Of a stretch of 34,637 bases of DNA, positions 17,261 to 24,823 are shown piece after piece; positions within the stretch are counted from its first letter, which is position 1, and every line of letters starts with the position of its first letter. The DNA comes from Candidatus Zhuqueibacterota bacterium (lineage in GTDB: Bacteria; Zhuqueibacterota; Zhuqueibacteria; Residuimicrobiales; Oceaniaggregativiventaceae), in assembly GCA_014728085.1 (NCBI GenBank), contig WJMF01000115.1:1-34637 (forward strand), written 5' to 3'. Made by a program: the position numbers and the translations under genes. A model generated the notes under the pieces. The model did not search any database. It was not told where the DNA came from and worked only from the letters and a program-made list of their open reading frames with translations.

Positions 17261-18316
17261 ATGCGTAAAACAACCCGACAGGTAAAAATCGGTTCTATCA
17301 ATATTGGCAACGGCGCTCCGGTGACGATTCAGTCCATGACCAACACCCGCACCAGCGATATCGATGCCACGCTTGAACAGATATGGGCTTTACAGCAAGC
17401 CGGATGCGAGCTGATTCGCGTTGCCGTTCCCGACCAGCAAGCTGTGAAGGCGTTTGCCGCTATCAAGTCCAAAGTCAACGTGCCGCTGATTGCAGACGTA
17501 CATTTCAATCCGCAGCTGGCCCTGAAAGCGCTTGATGCCGGCGCGGACAAGATCCGCATCAATCCGGGAAACATCGGAAAGCGGACAGAGCTTGAAGCGA
17601 TCGCAAAAAAGGCTGTATCGTTCGGTATCCCCATCCGGATCGGCGTCAATTCCGGTTCTCTTGAAAAGGAATTGTTAAAACGGGAGGGAGGGCCGACGGT
17701 TAACGCCCTGGTTGAAAGTGCGGTGAGAAATATACGCCTGATGGAAGATTTTGGCTGTGAACAGTTGGTGGTTTCGATCAAATCCTCCGATGTGTTGAAA
17801 ACGATTTCCGCCTATGAGGCATTATCGAAAAAAACGCACTATCCGCTTCATCTGGGACTGACAGAAGCGGGGCCAATTAAAAGCGGTACAATCAAATCGA
17901 GTGTTGCCATGGGCGTTTTGCTTTATCAGGGAATCGGCGATACCCTTCGCGTTTCTTTAACGGGTGATCCGGTAGAAGAGGTTTTTGTTGCGCAACAGAT
18001 TTTAAAGGCTATGGGGCTGAAATCAAAGGGAATTACGGTAATATCCTGTCCGACCTGCGGACGTTGTGCCATTGACATTGTGCCCATTGCACAAAAGGTG
18101 GAAGACCATTTCCGATATACGGAGAAAACCCTGACAGTTGCGGTTATGGGGTGTGAGGTAAACGGCCCGGGCGAAGCCAGGGAAGCCGATATCGGTATTG
18201 CCTGTGGTAAAACCAGTGCTGTCCTGTTCAAAAAAGGCGAGGTTCTACGCAAAGTCCGGCAGGAGGACATTTTAACCACGCTGATTCACCAAGTTGATAC
18301 GTGGGATGGATCATAA
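17261..18316 (+). CDS. ispG: 4-hydroxy-3-methylbut-2-enyl-diphosphate synthase
   Basis: The protein has 351 residues. It performs the penultimate step of the MEP isoprenoid pathway, the reductive ring opening of MEcPP to HMBPP, using a [4Fe-4S] cluster. The start TRQVKIGSINIGNGAPVTIQ and the TIM-barrel segments LIADVHFNPQLAL and KIRINPGNIG are typical. The cluster ligands lie in SCPTCGRC (first Cys about 263) and in MGCEVNGPGEAREADIG. The length matches the bacterial short form without the insertion domain found in some Bacteroidota and Chlamydiae. It has its own promoter overlapping the end of ptsI. Confidence 0.96.
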   Translation: MRKTTRQVKIGSINIGNGAPVTIQSMTNTRTSDIDATLEQIWALQQAGCELIRVAVPDQQAVKAFAAIKSKVNVPLIADVHFNPQLALKALDAGADKIRINPGNIGKRTELEAIAKKAVSFGIPIRIGVNSGSLEKELLKREGGPTVNALVESAVRNIRLMEDFGCEQLVVSIKSSDVLKTISAYEALSKKTHYPLHLGLTEAGPIKSGTIKSSVAMGVLLYQGIGDTLRVSLTGDPVEEVFVAQQILKAMGLKSKGITVISCPTCGRCAIDIVPIAQKVEDHFRYTEKTLTVAVMGCEVNGPGEAREADIGIACGKTSAVLFKKGEVLRKVRQEDILTTLIHQVDTWDGS

Positions 18317-18429
18317 AGCGAAACCCCGCGTTTAAACAAACGCAGGAAGAACGTTTATACAGCGTTATGAATAGCAGACCTTTTTAGTAAAACATGAAAC
18401 AATAACGGACTAACCGTCGAGGAATGATT

Positions 18430-18954
18430 ATGAGAAACACGTGGTTTATGATCATGCTTTTCCTGTTGCCGCTGCTGAGTATGGCTCAGGAGTATCCGCA
18501 GCTTCAGTATGTCGGCATTGCTGAGGAAAATCTTCGTGCAGCGCCGCAGGGCAAGAAGATCGGCTCGGTATTACAGGGTCAACAGCTGGTGGTTCTGGAG
18601 GAATCGGGAAATTGGGCCAGAGTGCAGTTAACCGGCTGGATCTGGAAGCCCTCTTTATCGCTATACAATCCGGAAAGCGGCAAAGGCAAGTTGCGCGCCC
18701 TGCATATTTTGGTAGAAACGGAAGCAGAGGCCAAGCGCTGTTTACAGCGCATTCGCACTGGTGAGGATTTCTCCAAGGTGGCGCAAGATAAATCGATTCT
18801 GCCCAATGCAGAGCGCGGAGGTGATCTGGGATTTTTCGAAAAAGGCGACTTTGCGCCTGTGGTTGAAAACGCGATCCTGGCTCTTGATGTCGGTGAAGTC
18901 AGCGATATTATCAAAACGGAATACGGCTTTAATATTTTCAAGCGTCTGCAATAA
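18430..18954 (+). CDS. Secreted SH3b-parvulin (PpiC-type) peptidyl-prolyl isomerase
   Basis: I choose ATG 18430 (174 residues) over ATG 18424 because GAGGA at 18419-18423 is correctly spaced only for the second. A signal peptide ends about LSMAQ. A bacterial SH3 domain follows (YVGIAEENLRAAP ... GNWARVQLTGWIWKPSL), then a compact rotamase domain (LRALHILVETEAEAKRCL, GGDLGFFEKGDFAPVVENA, YGFNIFKRLQ). Parvulins isomerise prolyl bonds in exported proteins. The fused SH3b suggests peptidoglycan or protein binding in the periplasm. The rotamase domain is short and begins at its first beta strand. Confidence 0.87.
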   Translation: MRNTWFMIMLFLLPLLSMAQEYPQLQYVGIAEENLRAAPQGKKIGSVLQGQQLVVLEESGNWARVQLTGWIWKPSLSLYNPESGKGKLRALHILVETEAEAKRCLQRIRTGEDFSKVAQDKSILPNAERGGDLGFFEKGDFAPVVENAILALDVGEVSDIIKTEYGFNIFKRLQ

Positions 18955-18969
18955 AGCGCAAAAAAATCC

Positions 18970-18998
18970 TTGATAATATAAATCTATTTATCTATCTT
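18970..18998 (+). promoter_or_regulatory. Possible promoter of the glycosyltransferase gene
   Basis: TTGATA (18970-18975), 17 nt, then TATCTT (18993-18998). The predicted start site lies only a few bases before the tandem ATG codons at 19007 and 19010, implying a nearly leaderless transcript. Confidence 0.4.
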
Positions 18999-19006
18999 AA
19001 CAGATT

Positions 19007-19696
19007 ATGATGAGCAAAGATTCAGTTCTCATAACCCTTCCGGTGTTCAATGAGGCTGAATTTTTAGAGAGCGTGCTCTTTGAAATGTGTCGATATGTAT
19101 CGCCGGAGAATATTTTGGTGGTCGATGATGGCTCGACCGACGGTACATTGGAAAAGGCAGCGAACGGTGATTGGAACGTTATCAGCCACACATCCAATCT
19201 CGGCAAGGGAAAGGCCATACAAACGGCAATCACCTATGCAATAAAATCCGGTTATGATTGGATTGTGACGCTTGATGGTGATGGACAGCATCCACCGCGA
19301 TATATTCCGGATTTTATTCGATTTATACGAGGAAAATCCGATGCGGACGTGATTGTCGGCAATCGCTATGACCGTTATAAAAAAATGCCAGTCATGCGTA
19401 TCATGAGCAACGGAATCACGTCGGTGATCGTTTCTCTCTGCGCCGGCAACCAGAGGATAATGGACAGTCAGTGCGGATTCCGCGCCTTACGGCTGGCAGC
19501 GATCCCTTTACAGAACCTGCAACAGAGCGGTTTTCAGTTCGAATCCGAGCTCCTGATCCGAATCGGTAAAGCCGGTGGCAGAATTTACAGTTTGCCCATT
19601 GAAACCGTATACGGCAGTGAACGATCATCGATTCGAGCGGTAAGAGACACTCTGAAATTTATCGGTTTGATTTTTAATTCTTTTTTTTGGACATGA
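19007..19696 (+). CDS. Family 2 glycosyltransferase (DPM1/polyprenyl-phosphate type)
   Basis: The protein has 229 residues. It has the GT-A fold with the nucleotide-binding start LITLPVFNEAEFLESVL, the ILVVDDGSTDGT motif, SNLGKGKAIQTAI and the metal-binding VTLDGDGQHPP. DSQCGFRALRLAAI matches dolichyl/polyprenyl-phosphate sugar transferases. There is no C-terminal membrane domain, so it is a soluble or peripheral enzyme transferring a sugar to a lipid carrier or envelope glycan. The acceptor is unknown. ATG 19007 and 19010 are both possible starts. Confidence 0.86.
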   Translation: MMSKDSVLITLPVFNEAEFLESVLFEMCRYVSPENILVVDDGSTDGTLEKAANGDWNVISHTSNLGKGKAIQTAITYAIKSGYDWIVTLDGDGQHPPRYIPDFIRFIRGKSDADVIVGNRYDRYKKMPVMRIMSNGITSVIVSLCAGNQRIMDSQCGFRALRLAAIPLQNLQQSGFQFESELLIRIGKAGGRIYSLPIETVYGSERSSIRAVRDTLKFIGLIFNSFFWT

Positions 19697-19717
19697 TTCT
19701 GGAGATGGAACAGGCCC

Positions 19718-20215
19718 ATGGCAGATCAGATAGCGGAATGGTTTCATATTTTACCCAAAGAGCTGGTGACGGTTGTTATTGCCATGCTACCGATCGCGGA
19801 ATTGAGAGGCGCTATTCCCTGGGCTTTAACCCAACCGCCCATCGGAGGCGGATTGAACTGGGAGACAGCCTATATTTTTGCGGTTATCGGCAATTTGTTA
19901 CCGGTTGTGCCGTTGTTGCTTTTTTTTGAAAAAACGTATTTATTTCTCGACCGATATTCCTTTTTTCATCGTTTTTTTGTCTGGCTTTTCGCCCGCACAC
20001 AGCGTAGAAGCAAGATGGTGGAAAAATACAAAGCGGTTGGTTTGGTACTTTTTGTCGGCATACCGCTGCCGATTACGGGTGCCTGGACCGGTTCTCTGGC
20101 AGCTTTTTTGTTCGGCATTCGGTTCCGCTATGCATTTCCGGCTATCATTGCCGGTGTGCTTTTGTCCGGAACCATTGTTACTCTGGCGTCTTTGGGCGTC
20201 ATCGCATTGTTTTAA
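19718..20215 (+). CDS. COG2426 'small multi-drug export' family membrane protein
   Basis: The protein has 165 residues. It has about four hydrophobic segments and the family hallmarks VVIAMLPIAELRGAIPWAL near the start and GLVLFVGIPLPITGAWTGSL in the middle, followed by IAGVLLSGTIVTLASLGVI. The family name is historical and true substrates are not established. Similarity of the charged, proline-containing re-entrant motifs to SNARE-associated/DedA-like transporters is possible but not demonstrated. The 3' end is followed 7 nt later by the tRNA-Pro gene. Confidence 0.85.
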   Translation: MADQIAEWFHILPKELVTVVIAMLPIAELRGAIPWALTQPPIGGGLNWETAYIFAVIGNLLPVVPLLLFFEKTYLFLDRYSFFHRFFVWLFARTQRRSKMVEKYKAVGLVLFVGIPLPITGAWTGSLAAFLFGIRFRYAFPAIIAGVLLSGTIVTLASLGVIALF

Positions 20216-20222
20216 ACCTTTA

Positions 20223-20300
20223 CGGGGCGTAGCGCAGTCCGGTTAGCGCGCCTGCTTCGGGAGCAGGAGGTCGGTGGTTCAAATCCACTCGCCCCGACCA
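20223..20300 (+). tRNA. tRNA-Pro (anticodon CGG)
   Basis: The full cloverleaf is visible. The acceptor CGGGGCG pairs with CGCCCCG, the discriminator is A and CCA is encoded (20298-20300). The D-stem is GCGC/GCGC. The anticodon stem CCTGC/GCAGG has loop TTCGGGA (anticodon CGG at positions 34-36), and the T-loop is TTCAAAT. It reads proline CCG codons. A terminator follows at 20320. Confidence 0.95.
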
Positions 20301-20319
20301 TTCACTTACCATTGAGTTG

Positions 20320-20351
20320 AGGTCAGTCTATATCAGGCTGGCCTTTTTTAT
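20320..20351 (+). terminator. Terminator after tRNA-Pro
   Basis: GGTCAGTCT pairs with AGGCTGGCC (9 bp, including G-T pairs) around a short AT-rich loop and runs into a T-rich tract. A diverged copy with two mismatched pairs lies behind the pseudo-tRNA (about 20480-20512), showing that tRNA and terminator were duplicated together. Confidence 0.7.
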
Positions 20352-20381
20352 TTCGATCCGGGAAAACCAGAGACTCGCCCG

Positions 20382-20459
20382 TTAAGGCACCTGCTGTCCG
20401 CTTACCGCACCTGCTTCGGGAGCAGGAGGTCGGTAGTTCAAATCCACTCGCCCCGACCA
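20382..20459 (+). pseudogene. Decayed tandem copy of tRNA-Pro
   Basis: It lies at a constant offset of 159 bp from the intact tRNA. From the anticodon arm to CCA (20410-20459) the copy has only one base change, which breaks a T-stem pair (GGTAG opposite CCACT). In the 5' half only GTCCGcTTAcCGC still matches the D-arm, and the 5' acceptor strand is lost, so no closed acceptor stem can form. A further fragment of this 5' half recurs at 20551-20566. Confidence 0.8.
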
Positions 20460-20550
20460 TTCACTCGTTATTCAATTCAGGTGAGTCTCTGTGTGAGGCA
20501 GGCCTTTTTCTTTGTGTCATGGGTGGTCTTTCCGGAAACAATGATGATAG

Positions 20551-20566
20551 CCGTTAAGGCACCTGC
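20551..20566 (+). repeat. Third fragment of the tRNA-derived repeat
   Basis: The 16-bp string CCGTTAAGGCACCTGC is identical to 20379-20394, where the decayed tRNA begins, and is offset by 172 bp. The copy stops before the anticodon loop. It marks either a third truncated unit or the boundary of the duplication. Confidence 0.65.
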
Positions 20567-20678
20567 AGTTTGGATGAATCCAAATTTTTATCTATTTTTT
20601 CTTGTAATAGCGAATAATTTTATGTTTCTTGTATGAAATACATTCAATCAGGGACTATGGTCAACAGCAGGAGGAGAA

Positions 20679-21752
20679 ATGGAATCATTGGGCATTTTTT
20701 TTTCAAAAACGTTTTTCAACAATACCATTCAGCAGTATCTTTTGTTTTTTGGCGTCATTATCGTCGCGATTATTCTCGGTCGGGTGGTTTACTATTTCTT
20801 TAAAAATTATGTGCGAAAGTTGACCGCCAAATCGTCGACCAAGATCGATGATTATCTAATCGATATTATCGAAGAACCGATCGTACTGCTGATCGTCTCT
20901 ATTGGAGTTTGGCTGGGGGCGATGTTTTTATCCCTGAGTGCTGCCGGTGAAAAATTTTTCGAGAATGTCGTCGTCACGCTATTGACGTTGACGGTTGCCT
21001 GGTTTTTTGTTCGTTTTTTCGATATGCTGGTCACTGTCTATGTTGCTCCCATGGTGAAAGAGTCTGAAAGCAAACTCGATGATCAGGTATTGCCGATTAT
21101 TCGCAAATCGATTAAAATCGTGATCATATTGTTGGCTTTGATCATCGCCTTGGCAAATCTTGGCTATGATATTCTTTCCGTACTTGCAGGTTTGGGTATT
21201 GGTGGTCTGGCCATCGCTCTTGCTGCTCAGGATGCAGTCAAGAATATCATCGGTGGCCTGACTATTTTCTGGGATAAACCCTTTCAATTGAACGACTGGA
21301 TCGAGGTTTCCGGGAAATCCGGTTCCGTTTTGGAAGTCGGGTTGCGCAGCACTCGTATCAAAACGATCGGCGGTACGCATTTGGTAATTCCCAACAGCAC
21401 GGTCGTTGACACGATGGTGGAAAACTACTCTCCGCGCACGAAAAGGCGTCAGGTTGTCAATATCGGCCTGGTATATTCGATCACAGCCGATGAAATGGAA
21501 AAAGCATTTAATATTATTGAAAACACCATCAAATCTATTGCCGGCACCGATCCGGATGATATCATGATTCGCTTTACCAATTTCGGCGCCTACTCGCTGG
21601 ATCTTGAAATTGTCTACTGGATCGTGGATAACGATAACTGGAAAATGATCATTCATCAGGTCAATATGGGAATCAAGCGCAATCTAGATGATGCCGGCAT
21701 AGAAATGGCGTTTCCGACCGAAACCCATTATGTGATCAACCAAAACAACTGA
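20679..21752 (+). CDS. MscS-family mechanosensitive channel
   Basis: The protein has 357 residues. An AGGAGG ribosome-binding site lies just upstream. About four or five N-terminal membrane helices precede the pore-lining TM3 region GLGIGGLAIALAAQDAVKNIIGG, the family signature. The beta domain follows with LNDWIEVSGKSGSVLEVGLRSTRI and HLVIPNSTVVDTMVENYS, then the C-terminal alpha/beta domain. It opens under membrane tension to release osmolytes. Its length lies between E. coli MscS (286) and the YbdG-type channels, with extra N-terminal helices. Confidence 0.93.
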   Translation: MESLGIFFSKTFFNNTIQQYLLFFGVIIVAIILGRVVYYFFKNYVRKLTAKSSTKIDDYLIDIIEEPIVLLIVSIGVWLGAMFLSLSAAGEKFFENVVVTLLTLTVAWFFVRFFDMLVTVYVAPMVKESESKLDDQVLPIIRKSIKIVIILLALIIALANLGYDILSVLAGLGIGGLAIALAAQDAVKNIIGGLTIFWDKPFQLNDWIEVSGKSGSVLEVGLRSTRIKTIGGTHLVIPNSTVVDTMVENYSPRTKRRQVVNIGLVYSITADEMEKAFNIIENTIKSIAGTDPDDIMIRFTNFGAYSLDLEIVYWIVDNDNWKMIIHQVNMGIKRNLDDAGIEMAFPTETHYVINQNN

Positions 21753-21784
21753 TCTACCTGATCAGAATGGTTTTAATGGTTTGC

Positions 21785-21891
21785 GACGGCGTTCTGACGC
21801 GAAGGAAATAAATCCTGCTGGCCGGGGGTTGACCGCGGTCATTTTGGCCCCGCCATACCGTCGTATGGTGACCGGCAGAGCGAAAGCCGTT
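21785..21891. other. Structured intergenic element upstream of leuS, possible RNA
   Basis: Nested pairings are visible. GACGGC (21785-21790) pairs with GCCGTT (21886-21891), and CTGCTGG (21815-21821) pairs with CCGGCAG (21872-21878). Inside are GGGG/CCCC (21824-21827/21848-21851), enclosing the exact 12-bp palindrome TGACCGCGGTCA (21830-21841), and a 6-bp hairpin CCATAC/GTATGG with a tetraloop (21853-21868). No coding frame or known riboswitch core was recognised. Strand is undetermined. Confidence 0.45.
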
Positions 21892-22171
21892 GAACAAAAC
21901 GAAATATCATGCGGCCTGGTCAAAACGATATACCGCGGGCTCTAGGGTTAATTGGCTATTGAGGGAAAAGAGCTGATTCAGGCCGGTGAAATCGAATTCT
22001 TTTGGTGTTGACGTCGGAATCATATTCGAATCTGCAACAATAGACCCAAACACCGATAAAACGGTAAAAATGGTCTTGATTCTTAACTTTTCTTTCGATA
22101 AGTTGTGTGTTATTAATGACCCATCTGCGAACCAGCATCAAAAGCTGTTAATATCGACAAGAGGACGTACG
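21892..22171. other. leuS leader region
   Basis: The leuS frame is open back to 21986 but the upstream residues are unrelated to leucyl-tRNA synthetases, so this is treated as non-coding. The only supported element is the promoter-like pair at 22076-22104. Confidence 0.5.
22076..22104 (+). promoter_or_regulatory. Possible leuS promoter
   Basis: TTGATT (22076-22081), 17 nt, then TAAGTT (22099-22104). The predicted start lies about 60 nt upstream of the leuS ATG at 22172. Confidence 0.4.
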
Positions 22172-24631
22172 ATGAACGAAGAATACAATCACGAACATAT
22201 CGAATCCAGATGGCAAAAAACGTGGCAGGATACCGAATTATATAAAGTGGATATGCAAAAAGCGGAAAACAAGCTTTACTGTCTGGTAATGTTTATTTAT
22301 CCTTCCGGAGACAAGCTGCATATCGGTCACTGGTATAACTATGGTCCAACCGACAGCTGGGCCCGTTTCAAAAGAATGCAGGGATATGACGTTTTTGAGC
22401 CCATGGGATACGATGCATTTGGCCTGCCGGCAGAAAATTATGCCATTCAGAAAGGTGTTCATCCCGGAAAGAGCACTGAAGATAACATTCAATATATTCG
22501 TCATCAGCTCAAGGCGATAGGGGCCATGTACGACTGGAATAAAGAGATCAACACGAGTGCACCCGAATATTATCGCTGGACGCAGTGGATGTTTTTACAG
22601 TTATATAACAAGGGACTGGCCTACAGGCGCAAAGCGCCGGTAAACTGGTGTTCTTCCTGCGCCACGGTCCTGGCCAATGAGCAGGTCGTTGATGGTGAAT
22701 GCGAGCGCTGCGGTACTGATGTGATGACCAAAGACCTGGAACAATGGTTTTTTAAAATAACGGATTATGCCGAGCGTTTACTGGAAGGGCACGATCGTAT
22801 CGATTGGCCGGAAAAGACCATTCACATGCAGAAAAACTGGATCAACAAAAGCGTCGGCGCTACGGTTATTTTTAACCTGCAAAATCGCGATGAAACGATA
22901 TCGGTTTTTACCACCAGACCGGACACGTTGTGGGGTGTGACGTATATGGTGCTGGCCCCGGAACACCCGCTGGTGGAAGAGCTGACCATTGACGAGCATC
23001 GTCAAGCTGTACAAGAGTACGCTGCTCAGGCAAGACGCACAAAGGAAATCGATCGTTTATCGACCGAGCGGGAAAAAACCGGTGTTTTTACCGGCAGTTA
23101 TTGTATCAATCCCGTTAACAATGAAATCGTTCCGATCTGGGTGGCTGATTATGTTTTGATGACCTATGGAACCGGTGCGGTGATGGCTGTTCCGGGGCAC
23201 GATCAACGCGATTTCGAGTTTGCGACAAAATACGGACTGCAGATCAGACAGGTGATTTCCAGAGACGAGTCGTTGCAGGAAGAAGAGCTGGAGGAGGCCT
23301 ATGAAGATCCCGGCTATATGATAAACTCGGATCAGTTTAACGGTTTACCATCGCATGAGAAGGGCATCCCTGCGGTTATCGACTATTTGAAGGAAAAGGG
23401 CTGGGGCGATAAAAAGGTCAATTATCGTTTGCGCGACTGGCTCATTTCGCGCCAGCGCTACTGGGGCGCGCCGATTCCCGTGGTCTTTTGTGAGAAATGC
23501 GGCGAGGTGGCGATTCCTGAAGAGGATCTTCCGGTGTTATTGCCTGAAAAAGTCGAATTCACCGGCAAGGGAAAATCACCCCTGGGCACGAATCCGGATT
23601 TTGTCAATACCACCTGTCCAAAATGTCAGGGACCGGCCAGGCGGGAAGTCGATACCATGGATACTTTTGTTTGTTCATCCTGGTATTTTCTCCGTTTTCC
23701 CAATCCGCATCTCGGCGACAAGCCATTTGACAGGGAATTGGTCGACAAATGGCTTCCTGTGGATCAATATGTCGGTGGTGCTGAGCATGCCCATATGCAT
23801 CTTTTATATGCCCGTTTTTTAACCAAAGCGCTCTATGATATGGGGCACCTCAATTTTGACGAGCCGTTTACGCGGCTTGTGCATCAGGGCACTATTACCA
23901 ATTCGGGCGCCAAGATGTCAAAATCGCGCGGCAATGTCGTCAATCCCGATGCGTATGTACAAACGTACGGTTCTGATACCTTTCGCATGTATATGATGTT
24001 TATGGGATCATATGAGGAAGGCGGTGACTGGAGCGACGAAGGCATCGTGGGTATGAACCGGTTTCTCAAGCGGGTATGGAGACTCGTCTACCAGATGCTC
24101 ACAGAGCCGCCTCAAGGCAATGAAACGGATAAATTTAATGCCGTTGTGCGCCAGATGCACTATTCCATCAAATATATGACCATTGATCTGGAACGGTTTC
24201 ATTTCAACACATCGATCAGCCGCATTATGGAGCTGGTCAATGAAATGTACAGTTATACTCAAAACGTCGGGTCCTCAGAACAGAACAAGAAGCTGTTAAC
24301 CGTTGTGGGACAAAATCTGGTGAAAATGCTGGCACCATTTTCACCGCATTTGGCTGAAGAGTTGTGGGAGGCGCTTGGACAGTCTTACAGCGTTTTTAAC
24401 ACGGATTGGCCACAGCACGACGAGGCGATGCTGATGACGGATCAAATCAATTTAGGTGTACAGGTCAACGGCAAGATTCGTGCTCAGCTCGAAGTAGATC
24501 GCAATGCTGACGATCGCGACATTATTTCACAGGCGCTCGAGCTGGACAAGATTAAAAAGCACCTCGAGGGCAAAAAGATCGTCAAATCCTTTGTTGTGCC
24601 ACAAAAATTGGTCATACTGGTTGTAAAATAG
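22172..24631 (+). CDS. leuS: Leucyl-tRNA synthetase
   Basis: From ATG 22172, preceded by AGAGGA, the enzyme has 819 residues and starts MNEEYNHEHIESRWQ, matching the family. It attaches leucine to tRNA-Leu. Class I signatures are the HIGH-like KLHIGHWYNYGPTD and the KMSKS in AKMSKSRGNVVNP. The CP1 editing domain is present, with FTTRPDTLWGVTYMVLAPEHPLV and GTGAVMAVPGHDQRDFEF. CxxC zinc-type pairs occur at VNWCSSCATVLANEQV and at FCEKCGEV. The C-terminal domain ends in VQVNGKIRAQLEV and a short tail. The LYARFLTKALYD segment is canonical. The gene is followed by a strong terminator. Confidence 0.97.
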   Translation: MNEEYNHEHIESRWQKTWQDTELYKVDMQKAENKLYCLVMFIYPSGDKLHIGHWYNYGPTDSWARFKRMQGYDVFEPMGYDAFGLPAENYAIQKGVHPGKSTEDNIQYIRHQLKAIGAMYDWNKEINTSAPEYYRWTQWMFLQLYNKGLAYRRKAPVNWCSSCATVLANEQVVDGECERCGTDVMTKDLEQWFFKITDYAERLLEGHDRIDWPEKTIHMQKNWINKSVGATVIFNLQNRDETISVFTTRPDTLWGVTYMVLAPEHPLVEELTIDEHRQAVQEYAAQARRTKEIDRLSTEREKTGVFTGSYCINPVNNEIVPIWVADYVLMTYGTGAVMAVPGHDQRDFEFATKYGLQIRQVISRDESLQEEELEEAYEDPGYMINSDQFNGLPSHEKGIPAVIDYLKEKGWGDKKVNYRLRDWLISRQRYWGAPIPVVFCEKCGEVAIPEEDLPVLLPEKVEFTGKGKSPLGTNPDFVNTTCPKCQGPARREVDTMDTFVCSSWYFLRFPNPHLGDKPFDRELVDKWLPVDQYVGGAEHAHMHLLYARFLTKALYDMGHLNFDEPFTRLVHQGTITNSGAKMSKSRGNVVNPDAYVQTYGSDTFRMYMMFMGSYEEGGDWSDEGIVGMNRFLKRVWRLVYQMLTEPPQGNETDKFNAVVRQMHYSIKYMTIDLERFHFNTSISRIMELVNEMYSYTQNVGSSEQNKKLLTVVGQNLVKMLAPFSPHLAEELWEALGQSYSVFNTDWPQHDEAMLMTDQINLGVQVNGKIRAQLEVDRNADDRDIISQALELDKIKKHLEGKKIVKSFVVPQKLVILVVK

Positions 24632-24689
24632 TGTTTTGTTGTCACTGCTGCTGATTTTGTCGAGATCAAGAGTTTATATGTACCAGGGA

Positions 24690-24713
24690 GGGAGAAGTCA
24701 TTCTCCCTTTTTT
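24690..24713 (+). terminator. Rho-independent terminator of leuS
   Basis: GGGAGAA (24690-24696) pairs perfectly with TTCTCCC (24701-24707) over a GTCA loop, followed by T6. It separates leuS from the convergent microcompartment operon. Confidence 0.93.
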
Positions 24714-24823
24714 ATTCTAAAACCCGCAACTTGACATAACTAACATTATGCACATTTACACAGGCATGAATTAGATGACATTTTAAATATGATATGTTCC
24801 TTTTGGAATGCGTTTTTATACCC

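Noticed and set aside
21925-21950. T-box-like string ATACCGCGGGCTCT upstream of leuS
   Set aside because: Only a partial match to the T-box core; no stem I specifier loop, no AG bulge and no terminator/antiterminator pair were found between it and leuS.
21986-22171. N-terminal extension of leucyl-tRNA synthetase
   Set aside because: The extra 62 residues do not resemble LeuRS, while ATG 22172 has a ribosome-binding site and gives the family's standard N-terminus.
24790-24823. Hairpin TTCC-TTTT-GGAA downstream of the TPR gene as terminator
   Set aside because: Four-base stem and no T tract on the minus strand; too weak to call.
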